From Ascarosepion bandense (lineage: Eukaryota; Mollusca; Cephalopoda; Sepiida; Sepiidae): a stretch of DNA of 64,000 nucleotides. Location: NCBI GenBank assembly GCA_037127315.1, contig JBBBDQ010000230.1:708501-772500 (forward strand), given 5' to 3'. Below, one piece after another: positions 62,312-64,000 of the stretch. The notes beneath the pieces were generated by a model. That model saw nothing but the letters and a program-made list of their open reading frames with translations, was not told the DNA's origin and did no database searches. Both the position numbers and the translations under genes were made by a program. Within the stretch, counting starts at the first letter, position 1, and each line of letters begins with the position of its first letter.

Positions 62312-62685
62312 GTACATTTTAAATTGTTTTGCCAGCATTCTAAAGGTTTTTCCAGCAGAAATATCGGAAGAAGCGCTTCTATTCTATTCTATACCAACAC
62401 AAAAAGCAAATACATCTTAAACTGTTACGACATGAAGAAAAACTAAGAACACCAAAATTAAAAACCCTCTTGAAAATGACCTAAAGACGTTTTCGGAAAT
62501 GCTTAGGAGAATGAATCTTATGGCAAATCTTTGCATTCACAAACTCCTACAACTCAGCAAAACTTAAAGATTTTTGAAAAAAACTAAAACAATAATTAAA
62601 TCTTCCTTGTCTGCTGTATTTTATAAAAGATGTTTAAAAGAAAACAATATCCGAAAAAATTATTTGTTTGAAAATTTTTTTAATA
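62312..62685. other. No recognised feature
   Basis: AT-rich; nothing assigned. Confidence 0.5.
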
Positions 62686-62760
62686 GATACTCGTATTTGA
62701 GTAGATATTCTGCTTTTAATCAAACAGTATATTTATTTATACCGGCCTGATTATTTACAC
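62686..62760 (-). repeat. R2 repeat family fragment
   Basis: The complement carries aggccggtataaataaat, atactgtttgattaaaagc, agaatatctactcaaatacg and agtatct, closely matching 12784-12845. Confidence 0.85.
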
Positions 62761-63168
62761 TAAATTTTGTACGAAAACTATTCGAAAATGCGACCCTTAT
62801 CAACACGTATATATAACGTAGCACACTTGGTATATTATCCAGGTAAATTTCGTTATAGACTAACTCAAAAAACTCAATGGGTAATACATATATCACCGCA
62901 TCATGATGTTATTATTGCGGCTCGTCAGACCTAAATGGTACAACAGTTTATCCTCAAAATATCCCCCAAAACATTATTTTACACAGACGTTCACATGTCC
63001 ATATTTAGAATAGATATTTGTAACGGTTATTTACGAGAACTAGTCTATTATAAATATGGATTGTTTTTTTTTTGGATAATTTGAGGATCAGCTGTTGTAA
63101 CATTTGGGTCTGACGAGCCACAATAATGACAATAATAACATTATGAAGCGTTGAAATATGCATTATCC

Positions 63169-63169
<1 letters not shown>
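62761..63169. other. Loose inverted-repeat stretch, no gene
   Basis: ttattgcggctcgtcagacc (62911-62930) and gggtctgacgagccacaata (63106-63125) are near-complementary, so about 62900-63125 may be a short inverted-repeat element. No coding signal. Confidence 0.55.

Positions 63170-63217
<48 letters not shown>
63170..63217. repeat. (TA)n microsatellite
   Basis: Pure TA of about 48 bp. Confidence 0.97.
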
Positions 63218-63221
<4 letters not shown>

Positions 63222-63359
63222 GATAACAAAAAATAATAATAGAAATATAATTATAATGTATGCAAACGCACACATATATCTCTACACTTACATACCCCGA
63301 AAAAATGTAACGATAATTCAAATACAAATGTTTACTATTAAAATGTAGTTTGGGCAACT

Positions 63360-63478
63360 TGAGGTTGTGTGATAGTCAGCAAGGTTTTCTTGCTAGACCT
63401 TATCATGAGTAGTGAGTTCGATCCTCACTAGATACACCATACGTTAGGCCTTGTACCACATCTAAGCGGAGCTTAAAA
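63360..63478 (+). mobile_element. SINE-V fragment
   Basis: tgaggttgtgtgatagtcag (A-box region, mutated), gtgagttcgatcctcactag (B box) and taggccttgtaccacatcta as at 17381-17440. Confidence 0.7.
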
Positions 63479-63550
63479 AACTATTAAAACGTAGTTTTTA
63501 AATATAATACAATTGTATAACCAAATATATTTAGATTCCTTTAAACATGG

Positions 63551-63845
63551 ATGTGGATTTTGGTGCAGTGGATAGCGGCTCGCAATGAGAAATCAGGGAG
63601 CCGTGTTCGAATTCCAGTTGCATTCGTTACTCAGTTACTCTTGGGAAAAGTATTAATCCATCTCTTCCCTCCAATTATGGGTTAAATAACAGGACAGATT
63701 GTGTTCTATAGCCTTGGCTGGCAACCTGTCTACCGCAGGAAGTTATAGCAACCTACTGCGGGATTATCTTCTGCCCAGTCAATCATATCTCTTTCGAGAC
63801 CTGATCGCCCTAATCGTGCATCACGTATGGCACTTGACTTACTGA
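63551..63845 (+). mobile_element. SINE-A copy
   Basis: Head ggatgtggattttggtgcag, then tggatagcggctcgcaatg; gccgtgttcgaattccagtt; a deletion of about 20 bp after cattcgttac; body complete; tail cacttgacttactgag. Confidence 0.93.
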
Positions 63846-63879
63846 GTGAAACATGATCATATACCTGTATATGGGCAGA

Positions 63880-64000
63880 CACTCCGTTTATTTAAAACAG
63901 TTTATTCCAGTGCTGGCATGCACATTTGAAAAAACTTTTTAAATAAACGATGCGCATTCTAGAACACGGGCATCCACTGCAAATATCGTTTGAAGTAATA
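63880..64000. repeat. R2-related sequence at the window edge
   Basis: aacacgggcatccactgcaa and tttaaataaacgatgcgca resemble 10050-10110 and 10290-10325. Continues beyond the window. Confidence 0.5.

Overview
The window looks like intergenic DNA from a large, repeat-rich animal genome, most likely a mollusc and plausibly a cephalopod (octopus or squid). The grounds are strong AT richness, very many TA/CA dinucleotide arrays, several tRNA-derived SINE families, and decayed non-LTR retrotransposons of at least four kinds. The organism call is an inference from repeat style; no host gene was found to confirm it. I found no intact protein-coding gene, no functional rRNA gene and no CRISPR. Almost all longer open frames are retrotransposon debris or frames through microsatellites.

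Mobile elements, with labels used below. J: a Jockey/CR1-like LINE, mostly 5'-truncated (2268-2881, 7925-9245, 15961-17010, 20320-21375, 25997-26585, 34255-34795, 47385-48085, 50755-51525, 59935-61432). RTE: an RTE-like LINE ending in a GAA/TTC tail (31163-32945, 36735-37025, 38270-38740, 40230-40520, 40890-43475, 43785-44843, 46463-46763, 56070-57640, 57835-58125). I: one long I/Nimb-like LINE with gag-like ORF1, endonuclease and RT remains (27000-30700, minus), cut by a TTAA-flanked piggyBac-like MITE. PLE: a Penelope-like RT fragment (11380-11844). C: a third LINE tail (35900-36160, 37484-37690, 47110-47380). Two Gypsy-like LTR ends lie at 37160-37440 and 55520-55800. SINE-A, about 300 bp, tRNA-derived and with an ACTG-type tail, occurs about a dozen times. 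Other tRNA-like families are R2 (tRNA-Leu/Ser-like boxes) and SINE-V.

The most interesting element is a roughly 300-bp tRNA-like repeat that carries a hammerhead ribozyme (15374-15683 and 26601-26935, with a remnant at 50208-50245). In the second copy the body lies between two hammerhead cleavage motifs 304 nt apart. This is the layout expected of retrozyme-like or Sm-alpha-like self-cleaving retroelements.

Other notable structures are: a 5S rRNA-derived sequence fused head-to-tail to a SINE-A (59268-59530); a perfect 69-bp inverted copy inserted between 14-bp direct repeats (933-1034); a 245-bp near-perfect palindrome between TA arrays (52113-52357); tandem arrays with 27-, 162- and 187-bp units; a 410-bp segmental duplication; and nested insertions that give a relative order of events. 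There is no operon-like logic here. The content records retrotransposition, microsatellite growth and local duplication.
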